Shown here one piece after another: positions 49,352 through 55,939 of a stretch of DNA of 64,000 nt (the stretch's first letter is position 1; each line of letters opens with the position of its first letter). The position numbers and the translations under genes are program-made. Below the pieces are notes generated by a model. That model saw only the letters and a list, made by a program, of their open reading frames with translations. It was not told where the DNA came from and did not search any database. Source of the stretch: Oscillospiraceae bacterium (GTDB lineage Bacteria; Bacillota; Clostridia; Oscillospirales; Ruminococcaceae); contig JAETSQ010000007.1 in NCBI GenBank assembly GCA_021769525.1, positions 1 to 64,000 on the forward strand. Reading direction: 5' to 3'.

Positions 49352-50920
49352 ATGGAGGAGAATTTCTACCGGCAGATCGAGGAATGGCACGAAGCGGACG
49401 ACCACCGGCGCATCATCGAGAGCATCCTGACCATCCCCAGGGAGGAACGGGGCTACCGCCTCACCTGCCTGTTAGCCAGGGCCTACGTGAACACCCAGGA
49501 GCCGGAAAACTGGGAGACGGCCCTTTCCCTCATCCTCTCGGTGGAGGAGGAGGGAAAGGCCGACCCGGAATGGCACTTCCGCACCGGCGGCATCCTCTGC
49601 CGCCTGCTGCGCAAGGAGGAAGCCCAGGCCCGCTTCCGGGAGGGCTTTGCCCTCCTGCCGCCGGAGAGCGAAGAGCGGCAGGGCTGGCAGGAAAAATGCG
49701 ACCTGGTGCTGCGGCTCTGCCAGGCGGAGATGGACCGGGAGCGGGACCGCAAGGCCGCCTGGGAGCGGTATCAGGATTCCCTGGAGCCGGAAAAAGCCCT
49801 GGACTTCTATGTAAACGGCCTGCTCCACGGGGGGCTCCAGGAGGAGGACCGGGTGGAGGGCAGCGCCGTCCTCCTGCCCCGCCTGGGCATCCGCATCCGC
49901 CCCCAGGTGGAGCAGATCAGCCAGCGGGGGGCGGTGGTGAACCTCTGGCTGGAGGCCCCCCAGTGGGGCAAGCGGCTCTTTGAGTGCTCGGTGGGGATGG
50001 GCGGCTCCCCCGGCCAGGCCCTGGGGCTTTCCGCCAGCTCCTTCATCTTCTCCTTCCTGGAGGGGGTACTGCGGATGGAGGACCGGGTGGAGCCCAGGGA
50101 GCTGGAGACATCCTTGGACGGCAGGACCCACCGCTGGGAGCTCTACCCCAGCAACATCGTGGGCCTGGGCACCGCACCCCAGCCGGAGGGCCAGGTCTGG
50201 TGGGACCTCCTGGGGGAGGATATTCAGCGCCGCCTGGGGAACCAGCGGGTCTGCTATGTAAAGGTCTACGGGGCCAAGGTGGACGGCCAGGTGACCGGGG
50301 AGTGCCGGGTGGACGACATCAAGAGCGAGGAGCTGAGCGCCAAGGTGGCCCAGGCGGTGGAGCGGTGGCCCGCCGGGCAGTTCGCCAGCCAGAAGCAGTT
50401 CTTCTTCCTCCGCCAGCGGGAGGAGACCATCCTCCCCTACCCCTACGAGGGGGAGGAGGGGGAGCGGCGGCTCCGGAACGCGGTGGCGGAGGCCGCCCGG
50501 ATGTTCCGGGCCTGCCGCACCGAGGCGGACTACGACAGCTACAGCCGGCGCCTGGCGGAGCGCATCGGGGATAAGACCCTGGCGGACGAGTGCCTCACCT
50601 TCCTGCCGGAGCTCTGCGCCGCAAACGCCTTCCCCCAGCTCCAGGCTGCGGAGACGGTGGAGATCTGCCGGGAAGGACGCCCCCCGGAGACGGTCTACAA
50701 AAACCAGCTGGCGGATTATTACCCCCTTTGGACGCTGCTGCTCCAGCTCCTCCGGGAGGGGGAGCTGGGGGAGGACGCCGACGCCGTATACCGAAAGTAC
50801 GTGGGATACAGCTCCACCTACAACGTGGTCCGCCGGCTGGAAGAGAAGGGCTCCCGCATGGAGAACTGCCGCCTCACCGCCCTTCTCTGCCAGGTGGACG
50901 GAGACTTCCAGATCCGGTAA
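49352..50920 (+). CDS. Large unknown protein with TPR-like N-terminus
   Basis: A 522-residue cytoplasmic protein. Residues about 1-140 are helical with TPR-like hairpins (YRLTCLLARAYVNTQEPENWETALSLILSV, DPEWHFRTGGILCRLLRKEEAQARFREGFALLP). The rest carries a domain with VNLWLEAPQWGKRLFECSVGMGGSPGQALGLSASSFIFSFLEG, which resembles the DUF6348 group of unknown function (low confidence). C-terminal helices end the protein. ATG 49352 follows AGGAGG at eight bases. It stands alone, divergent from zapA. No function is known. Confidence 0.8.
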   Translation: MEENFYRQIEEWHEADDHRRIIESILTIPREERGYRLTCLLARAYVNTQEPENWETALSLILSVEEEGKADPEWHFRTGGILCRLLRKEEAQARFREGFALLPPESEERQGWQEKCDLVLRLCQAEMDRERDRKAAWERYQDSLEPEKALDFYVNGLLHGGLQEEDRVEGSAVLLPRLGIRIRPQVEQISQRGAVVNLWLEAPQWGKRLFECSVGMGGSPGQALGLSASSFIFSFLEGVLRMEDRVEPRELETSLDGRTHRWELYPSNIVGLGTAPQPEGQVWWDLLGEDIQRRLGNQRVCYVKVYGAKVDGQVTGECRVDDIKSEELSAKVAQAVERWPAGQFASQKQFFFLRQREETILPYPYEGEEGERRLRNAVAEAARMFRACRTEADYDSYSRRLAERIGDKTLADECLTFLPELCAANAFPQLQAAETVEICREGRPPETVYKNQLADYYPLWTLLLQLLREGELGEDADAVYRKYVGYSSTYNVVRRLEEKGSRMENCRLTALLCQVDGDFQIR

Positions 50921-50968
50921 GGCCGCTCCCCTTTATCCCCTCTATCCCCTTTTTTGCGGCAAAAGCAG

Positions 50969-50996
50969 TTGATTTTTTTGATCCTTGTGCTATACT
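50969..50996 (+). promoter_or_regulatory. Ferritin promoter
   Basis: TTGATT at 50969-50974 and TATACT at 50991-50996, 16 bases apart, 50 bases before the start. No Fur-like palindrome is seen here. Confidence 0.65.
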
Positions 50997-51045
50997 GGAG
51001 GGGAAGAAATCCCAGCTATCTCACCAATGAAAGGACAGGATCATT

Positions 51046-51558
51046 ATGCTCGATCAAAAAGTCGCGGAACTTCTGAACACCCAAGTGAACAAGGAGTTTT
51101 ACTCCGCCTATCTGTACCTCCACTTTGCCAACTTCTACACCGAGCAGGGCCTCAACGGCTTTGCCAACTGGTATCAGATCCAGGCCCAGGAGGAGCGGGA
51201 CCATGCCCTGCTCTTTGTGAAGTACCTCCAGAATAACGACTGCCCGGTGGTCTATGAGGCCATCGATAAGCCCACCGCGGAGCTCCACGACAAGATGGAC
51301 CCCCTGGCTGCGGGTCTCCGGCACGAGCAGTATGTCACCAGCCTCATCCACACCATCTACGAGGCGGCCTATGAGGTCCGGGACTTCCGCACCATGCAGT
51401 TCCTGGATTGGTTCGTCAAGGAGCAGGGGGAGGAGGAGACCAACGCCTCCGACCTGGTGAAGAAGATGGAGCTGTTCGGCGGCGACTCCAAGGGCCTGTA
51501 CATGCTGGATTCCGAGCTGGGCGGCCGGACCTACTCCGCCCCCTCCCTGACGCTGTAA
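51046..51558 (+). CDS. ftnA: Non-haem ferritin
   Basis: A 170-residue FtnA-type ferritin, the 24-mer iron store. The ferroxidase residues sit at Glu17 (NKEFYSAY), Glu50 and His53 (QEERDHA), matching the usual numbering, with later Glu residues in EQGEEETNASDLVKK. It should oxidise Fe(II) with oxygen or peroxide, giving storage and detoxification. It is close in the window to the hemerythrin gene (2 kb away) but not linked. A terminator follows directly. Confidence 0.95.
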   Translation: MLDQKVAELLNTQVNKEFYSAYLYLHFANFYTEQGLNGFANWYQIQAQEERDHALLFVKYLQNNDCPVVYEAIDKPTAELHDKMDPLAAGLRHEQYVTSLIHTIYEAAYEVRDFRTMQFLDWFVKEQGEEETNASDLVKKMELFGGDSKGLYMLDSELGGRTYSAPSLTL

Positions 51559-51573
51559 GATTGATCTGTTTTT

Positions 51574-51603
51574 AAAAGAGGAGCCTTTCCGGCTCCTCTT
51601 TTT
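51574..51603. terminator. Terminator after ferritin
   Basis: AAAAGAGGAGCC pairs with GGCTCCTCTTTT around TTTCC. Confidence 0.85.
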
Positions 51604-51696
51604 GTATCTCCGGCGGGGGAAGAGGCCCGCCGGTATTTCCCGAAAAAAAGATGCTTCCCTGTCTGTGGGAAGCCCGGAAAGCCGCAAAATATTCCC

Positions 51697-51718
51697 CAAA
51701 AACCACCCGAAGGTGGTT
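51697..51718 (-). terminator. Downstream terminator of the minus-strand RNA candidate
   Basis: On the minus strand ACCACC, TTCG tetraloop, GGTGGT, followed by TTTTGG. It lies 40 bases beyond the first T-run of the RNA candidate and would catch read-through. Confidence 0.7.
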
Positions 51719-51758
51719 GTAATTTCCAAAGAAAACGTGTATAATGGCATCAAGGCAC

Positions 51759-51858
51759 AAAAAAACAAGTGCAAGCGGGGAACGAGGTGGTGACACACCC
51801 CGTCCCCTGTATACGGAGCAAGCCCTCCATACACAACGGCTTTCGCCGCACACTGCAC
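51759..51858 (-). ncRNA. Candidate structured RNA with a four-way junction, about 100 nt
   Basis: Read on the minus strand: P1 pairs GGGUGCA with UGCACUU right before GUUUUUUU; P2 is CGGC-GAAA-GCCG, a GNRA hairpin; P3 is 11 bp (UGUGUAUGGAG against CUCCGUAUACA, two G-U pairs) with loop GGCUUG; P4 is GGGG-ACG-G-GGUG against CACC-U-CGU-U-CCCC, with one G-U and one bulge. In the plus-strand reading the same positions become A-C mismatches, so the minus strand is the natural RNA. A promoter precedes it. No open frame fits. I cannot match it to a known RNA class. Confidence 0.6.
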
Positions 51859-51862
51859 CCCT

Positions 51863-51891
51863 ATTATATCTGTTTTCCCTCCGGAAAACAA
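51863..51891 (-). promoter_or_regulatory. Promoter of the RNA candidate
   Basis: On the minus strand TTGTTT (51891-51886) and TATAAT (51868-51863), 17 bases apart, start expected at about 51856-51858, the first base of P1. An opposing plus-strand pair TTGTAA (51717-51722) and TATAAT (51740-51745) also exists. Confidence 0.55.
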
Positions 51892-51953
51892 GGGCATACC
51901 TTCTAAAATGTTCTTAAACGATAAGTAGGGAAACGTTGTGTGATGTACGAGTG

Positions 51954-51997
51954 ACAGCGCGAGGTATGGGACCTTTCCGTACACCGCGCTGTTTTTT
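51954..51997 (+). terminator. Strong hairpin with T7
   Basis: ACAGCGCG (51954-51961) pairs with CGCGCTGT (51985-51992), with further inner pairing, followed by TTTTTTT. Its upstream partner is unclear: it could end a plus-strand RNA begun at the TATAAT of 51740-51745, or mark the far side of the minus-strand RNA. Confidence 0.6.
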
Positions 51998-52139
51998 TGC
52001 TGCCTTGCTGGGGAACCGGGGCGGGGGCTTTTCTTCCAACCTCGCTTGGCATGAGGACCCTCCTCAAAGTGTCCTTTTCTTCGTCGGCCAACCACCGATG
52101 ATCTGTGGGTCTCCGCCCCTTCCCAATGCAGGCAAGGAT

Positions 52140-52280
52140 ATAAACGGCCTCCCGGCGCGGGGACCTTCTGCGGAAGGTCCGGGTGCCCTAACGGGGCTGC
52201 GCCTCTTCGGGCACGTCTGCTGCGCAGAAGGCGCGTTTCGAGACCAACCGCCCCGCAGGGGCGGCTCTTAGGCCGAGATG
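52140..52280. repeat. Type B composite repeat, reverse orientation
   Basis: In reverse complement it reads GGCCTAAGAGCCGCC, GGTCTCGAAACGCG, CGTGCCCGAAGAGGCGCAGC and CCCCGTTAGGGC, and ends with GGACCTTCCGCAGAAGGTCC, matching 39586-39725. The gap 51559-52426 holds only this, the RNA region and terminators. Confidence 0.75.
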
Positions 52281-52426
52281 GGTGAAACCCCGGATCGGCA
52301 TGAACAACACGTTTGAACGGAAGGAGGCTTGCCTGGGCGGGGCCCGGTGTGTTATACTGCTGGTGGAACTAAGAAGCCGCGCCGGCGTCTGCCTGGGGGC
52401 GGCCGAAGAGAAAGGAAGCTGGCGGG

Positions 52427-52996
52427 ATGGAGAGAACGGACGGCCGGCGGGTATGGCTGGGCATCACCTACACCGTCCCCGCCAAGCCCTCCCGCGCCAG
52501 GGTGTACATCTGGCGCAAGCTGAAGGAGCTGGGGGCGGAGTACTACCACGGTATGGCCATGGTGCCCCAGAGCCCCCGCATCCAGGAAAGCGTCAAAAAG
52601 CTGGCGGCCCGCATCCGGGAGCTGGGGGCGGAGGTCTCCGTGCTGGAGATCCGCTTTGTGGACCCGGCGGACGAGGAAAAGGTGGTGGCCCAGTTCCGGC
52701 GGCAGGCGGAGAACGACTTCCGGGAGCTCTTCCTGGACTTTGCCCGCCTCTACGAGGAGCTGGGGGAACCCCTGGACGGGGACGAGGACCGGCAGAGGAT
52801 CTTCCGGCGGCGGTACGGCAAGGTGAAGAACCGGGACTTCTTCCACGTGACGGAGGAGCCGGATTTTTCCGCCAGCCTCACCCAGCTGGCGGAGGACATC
52901 CGCCTTTCCGGGGGATTTCCCCAGCTGCTGGACGACATACAGCTTTCCACCGGGGAGCTGTACCGGCAGTTCGTGGCCCTCTTCTCCGAGAAGTAG
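52427..52996 (+). CDS. ChrB N-terminal-domain-like protein
   Basis: A 189-residue soluble protein with the ChrB N-terminal domain pattern: VWLGITYTVPAKPSRARVYIWRKLKELGAEYYHGMAMVPQSPRIQESVKKLAARIRELGAEV. In ChrB this part belongs to a chromate-responsive regulator; here the C-terminal part is missing and no chrA is seen. The C-terminal half is helical (DFRELFLDFARLYEELGEPLD). ATG 52427 follows AAAGGA at ten bases. The role in this organism is unknown. Confidence 0.75.
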   Translation: MERTDGRRVWLGITYTVPAKPSRARVYIWRKLKELGAEYYHGMAMVPQSPRIQESVKKLAARIRELGAEVSVLEIRFVDPADEEKVVAQFRRQAENDFRELFLDFARLYEELGEPLDGDEDRQRIFRRRYGKVKNRDFFHVTEEPDFSASLTQLAEDIRLSGGFPQLLDDIQLSTGELYRQFVALFSEK

Positions 52997-53099
52997 CCGA
53001 TCCCCGCGGATCCCTTCCCGTCCCGGTCCGCCGGGTCTGCGGGGCAGACAGGAAATAAACGTTTACTTACAGAATATGGGAAAAGGCGGCAACTCATTC

Positions 53100-53128
53100 T
53101 TGCTTTTCTGCCCCAAGTGGTATATACT
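53100..53128 (+). promoter_or_regulatory. Promoter of the hemerythrin gene
   Basis: TTGCTT at 53100-53105 and TATACT at 53123-53128, 17 bases apart, start near 53135; leader about 230 bases. Confidence 0.6.
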
Positions 53129-53283
53129 TGTTATCACAAGCAACAGAAATGCTTCTGGCTTTTGTTTAAAAATGGAGAAAATACCGGATTTGCAGAGGGC
53201 AGGCGGCCGCAGAGAGAAAAACGGGGTATCTTGCGAGTGTTCCCGGCAGCTTTTAAAACAGCCGAGGGCGCCCGCTGTAAAAA

Positions 53284-53309
53284 GAAGGCGTGGCGCTTCC
53301 GCTTTTTTT
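53284..53309 (+). promoter_or_regulatory. Possible leader terminator (attenuator) of the hemerythrin gene
   Basis: GAAG-G-CG pairs with CG-CTTC around TGG, then CGC and TTTTTTT. It lies inside the leader, 55 bases before the coding start. It is a weaker hairpin than a normal terminator. Confidence 0.35.
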
Positions 53310-53363
53310 GAGCAGGCTTTGGGCAGACCACGCGCCTGACGGCGACAAGGGAGGATTCGCAGG

Positions 53364-54731
53364 ATGGAAACGCAATTTGTGTGGCAGGAAGAGTTCAACA
53401 TCGGTGTGGAGGCCATCGACCGGGACCATCAGCAGCTTTTCAAGATCATCAACAAGCTCTACGCTCTCCGCAAAGAGGGGAAGAACAACCAGTGGGCCTG
53501 TCAGGAGAGCATCAAGTTCTTCCGCACCCATGCCCTGAACCACTTTGCCGACGAGGAAGCCTATATGACCTCCATCGGCTATGAGGGCCTGGCCAACCAT
53601 CAGCGGATCCACCGGGGATTCCGGGAGAACACCCTCCCCATCCTGGAGCAGGAGCTGGAACGGACCGACTATTCCCCGGAGGCGGTGGACCACTTCCTGG
53701 GGGTCTGCGCCGGGTGGCTCATCGGCCACACCCTGACGGAGGACCAGGCCATCACCGGCAAGAAGATCCGCAGGTGGGAAGATCTCCTGCCGGAGGAAGA
53801 GCAGACCGCCATGGAAAAGGTGATCGTCCAGCTGATCTTTGATCTGTTCCAGCTGGAATCCCACCTGGTAAGCGGCTCGTACGGCGGCGAAAAATTCGGC
53901 AAGGGGGTCTACTACCACCTGGTGTACGGCCGCGAGGGGGACGAAAAGAATCTGGAGGTCCTCATGGTCTTTGAGGACCGGGCGCTCATCAACACCGTGG
54001 GAAAGGTGATGGGCATCCAGACCAACAAGCTGGATGATATGCTCATCCACGCCGCCCGGCACACCGCCCGGCAGTTTGTGAGCCGGGTGATGGAGAGCTT
54101 CCCCTCTATGGACGGGTTTGAGCTCCGGGAAGAAAACCTCCTGCTCTATGACCAGTTCAGCAAGATCTTCCAGCGGGAAACGATGCAGACCAGCCTGCTG
54201 TTCGATACCGGGGCGGGATATTTTGCCTTCTGCCTCATCGCTCCCCACCTGCTGAAGAAGGGGGTGGGCACTTCTATCCGGGATGAAAACGCCATGACCG
54301 AGGTGGAGGAATATCTGGCGCGGCGCAAGACCCAGGAGAAGCAGGCCGGCAAGAAGCCCAAGATCCTGGTGGTAGACGATTCCACCACCATCCTCCAGGG
54401 GATGAAGAGGATGCTGGAGCAGGATTACCAGGTGACGCCGGTGGATTCCGGTGTTGCCGCCATCCATGCCATCACCCTGGACCGCCCCGACCTTGTGCTG
54501 CTGGACTACGAAATGCCCATCTGCGACGGCAAGCAGATGCTGGAGATGCTGCGCTCCCTTAAGGAATTCGAGGAACTGCCGGTGATCTTCCTCACCGGCC
54601 GGCGGGACCCGGAAAGCATGATCAAGGTAATGCCCCTGAAGCCGGCGGGATACCTCATCAAGACCTCCAAGCCGGAGACCATCAAAAAAGAGATCGACGC
54701 ATTCTTCGCAAAACGCAAGCAAAAGGCCTGA
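53364..54731 (+). CDS. Bacteriohemerythrin fused to a CheX-like domain and a response-regulator receiver
   Basis: A 455-residue three-domain protein. Residues about 1-140 form a hemerythrin domain with all iron ligands: His22, His60, Glu64, His79, His83, His122 and Asp127. The middle (about 150-315) looks like a CheX/CheC-type phosphatase domain (IFDLFQLESHLV, EVLMVFEDRALINTVGKVMG, FVSRVMESFP). Residues about 332-455 are a receiver with Asp338/339, phosphorylatable Asp381, Thr411 and Lys433. It is likely an oxygen- or redox-sensing signalling protein. No histidine kinase or chemotaxis gene is close. Confidence 0.85.
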   Translation: METQFVWQEEFNIGVEAIDRDHQQLFKIINKLYALRKEGKNNQWACQESIKFFRTHALNHFADEEAYMTSIGYEGLANHQRIHRGFRENTLPILEQELERTDYSPEAVDHFLGVCAGWLIGHTLTEDQAITGKKIRRWEDLLPEEEQTAMEKVIVQLIFDLFQLESHLVSGSYGGEKFGKGVYYHLVYGREGDEKNLEVLMVFEDRALINTVGKVMGIQTNKLDDMLIHAARHTARQFVSRVMESFPSMDGFELREENLLLYDQFSKIFQRETMQTSLLFDTGAGYFAFCLIAPHLLKKGVGTSIRDENAMTEVEEYLARRKTQEKQAGKKPKILVVDDSTTILQGMKRMLEQDYQVTPVDSGVAAIHAITLDRPDLVLLDYEMPICDGKQMLEMLRSLKEFEELPVIFLTGRRDPESMIKVMPLKPAGYLIKTSKPETIKKEIDAFFAKRKQKA

Positions 54732-54755
54732 TCCGGGCCGGTGTCTACATAAGCT

Positions 54756-54785
54756 AAAAAAGGGAGCGAAACGCCCCTTTTTTTT
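54756..54785 (+). terminator. Terminator after the hemerythrin gene
   Basis: AAGGGAGCG pairs with CGCCCCTT around AAA, followed by TTTTTTTT. Confidence 0.85.
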
Positions 54786-54798
54786 GCGTTCCGCGCCG

Positions 54799-55455
54799 CT
54801 AATACTCCAGCTCCTCCTCCCAGCCGTCCTTGGGCTTTTTTTCGGTCTTCCCGCTGTCCGCCAGGGGGAAAAGTTTCACCTTGCGGCAGAAGGTGCTGAC
54901 GCTCATCCCCAGCTGCCCCGCGGCGGCCTTAAGGGGGATGCGCCCTTCCAGGTAGGCCCGCTGCACCTCGGCAAAGCCGGGGGGAAGGGGCTTTTTTGCG
55001 GCGCCGAAGCGCACCCCGCGGGCCTTTGCCGCCGCGATGCCCTCCGCCTGCCGGCGCCGGATGTTTTCCCGCTCGGTCTGGGCCACGTAGGAGAGGATCT
55101 GGAGCACCAGGTCGGCGATGAAGGTGCCGGTGAGGTCCTTTTCCTTGGCGCGGGTATCCAGAAGGGGCATATCCAGCACCAGGACATCCGCCTGCCGCTC
55201 CTTGGTGATCCACCGCCACTGCTCCAGGATCTCCTCGTAGTTGCGGCCCAGGCGGTCGATGCTCTGCACCACCAGCAGGTCCCCTGAACGGAGGCGCTTC
55301 ATCAGCTTCTGCCATCCGGGCCGGTGGAAGTCCTTGCCGCTCTGGCGGTCGATGAATATTTCTTCCGGGGCAATTCCCCATTCTCCCAGGGCGATCCGCT
55401 GGCGGGCTTCATTCTGCTCCCTGGAGGAAACCCGGATATAGCCATACGTCGCCAT
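54799..55455 (-). CDS. Serine recombinase (resolvase/invertase family)
   Basis: A 218-residue small serine recombinase. The catalytic domain opens ATYGYIRVSSREQNEARQ, with the nucleophile Ser10, and has DLLVVQSIDRLGRNYEE and later FIADLVLQILSYVAQTERENIRRRQAEGI. The C-terminal helix-turn-helix is GFAEVQRAYLEGRIPLKAAAGQLGMSVSTFCRKVKLF. This size fits a resolvase or DNA invertase rather than a large integrase. ATG 55455 follows AAAGGGGC. The upstream frame to 55596 is not used. No invertible segment with inverted repeats is evident nearby, so the target site is unknown. Confidence 0.9.
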   Translation of the reverse strand: MATYGYIRVSSREQNEARQRIALGEWGIAPEEIFIDRQSGKDFHRPGWQKLMKRLRSGDLLVVQSIDRLGRNYEEILEQWRWITKERQADVLVLDMPLLDTRAKEKDLTGTFIADLVLQILSYVAQTERENIRRRQAEGIAAAKARGVRFGAAKKPLPPGFAEVQRAYLEGRIPLKAAAGQLGMSVSTFCRKVKLFPLADSGKTEKKPKDGWEEELEY

Positions 55456-55514
55456 AAAACTGCCCCTTTCCGGTCCTTCTCTTCTTATTTTACCAGAAAA
55501 GAAGGATTTCGTCC

Positions 55515-55800
55515 TCCCCCCGGCGCAGGGACCTTCTGCGGAAGATCCGCGCGGAGGAAAACCCCTCAGACATTTCCCTTCGGGAAATGCCAGCATCCCT
55601 CCCTGCGGTCGGGAACGTGGCCTACGGCCACCCTTTCAGGGGAGCCCTTGGCAGAACGGACAGCTTTGTGCTCCGCCAGAGCCTCCCCTGAAAGGGGAGG
55701 TTGGGCGTAGCCCACGTGCCCGAAGGGACGCGAAGCGGCCCGTTAGGGCTGAGCGAAGCGAGACGGAGGGGTTCTCCCAAAGGAAAAACCTCCCTGCCGG
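55515..55800. repeat. Type C composite repeat
   Basis: Fills the recombinase-to-hscC gap. It contains CATTTCCCTTCGGGAAATG, CCTCCCCTGAAAGGGGAGG, GTTGGGCGTAGCCCACGTG, CCCGAAGGGACGCGAAGCGG, CCCGTTAGGGCT, GCGAAGCGAGACGG; shared with the repeats at 46376, 60480 and 63290. Confidence 0.75.
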
Positions 55801-55871
55801 GGAGTAGCGCAGGGCTCATTTATCACAGGGCGGACAGACAAAAAGCCTGCGCTCCCGCCTTCCCGTGGCAG

Positions 55872-55900
55872 TTGACAACCGGCCCGGCCGGTGTCATAAT
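55872..55900 (+). promoter_or_regulatory. hscC-J promoter whose spacer is a perfect palindrome
   Basis: TTGACA at 55872-55877 and CATAAT at 55895-55900, 17 bases apart. The spacer holds ACCGGCC-C-GGCCGGT (55878-55892), a perfect 7-1-7 inverted repeat between the -35 and -10 boxes, the place where a repressor would block polymerase. Confidence 0.7.
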
Positions 55901-55939
55901 AAAGGGTGGAGTATTTTGCCCACAGGGCAGGAGGTAAAC

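Larger units (their letters stand above)
52997..53363. other. Long leader region of the hemerythrin gene
   Basis: Contains the promoter at 53100-53128 and, about 55 bases before the start, a bulged hairpin with a T7 run (53284-53309). No gene seen. Confidence 0.5.

Noticed and set aside
51759..51858. 6S RNA, SRP RNA or a SAM riboswitch
   Set aside because: No central bubble of 6S RNA, no conserved SRP tetraloop sequence, and no SAM-I core bases were seen.
51717..51997. Plus-strand RNA starting at TATAAT 51740 and ending at the T7 hairpin
   Set aside because: Possible but less supported: the main stems have A-C mismatches on the plus strand that become G-U on the minus strand.
53130..53363. 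A c-di-GMP riboswitch in the hemerythrin leader
   Set aside because: The conserved GEMM core segments could not be found.
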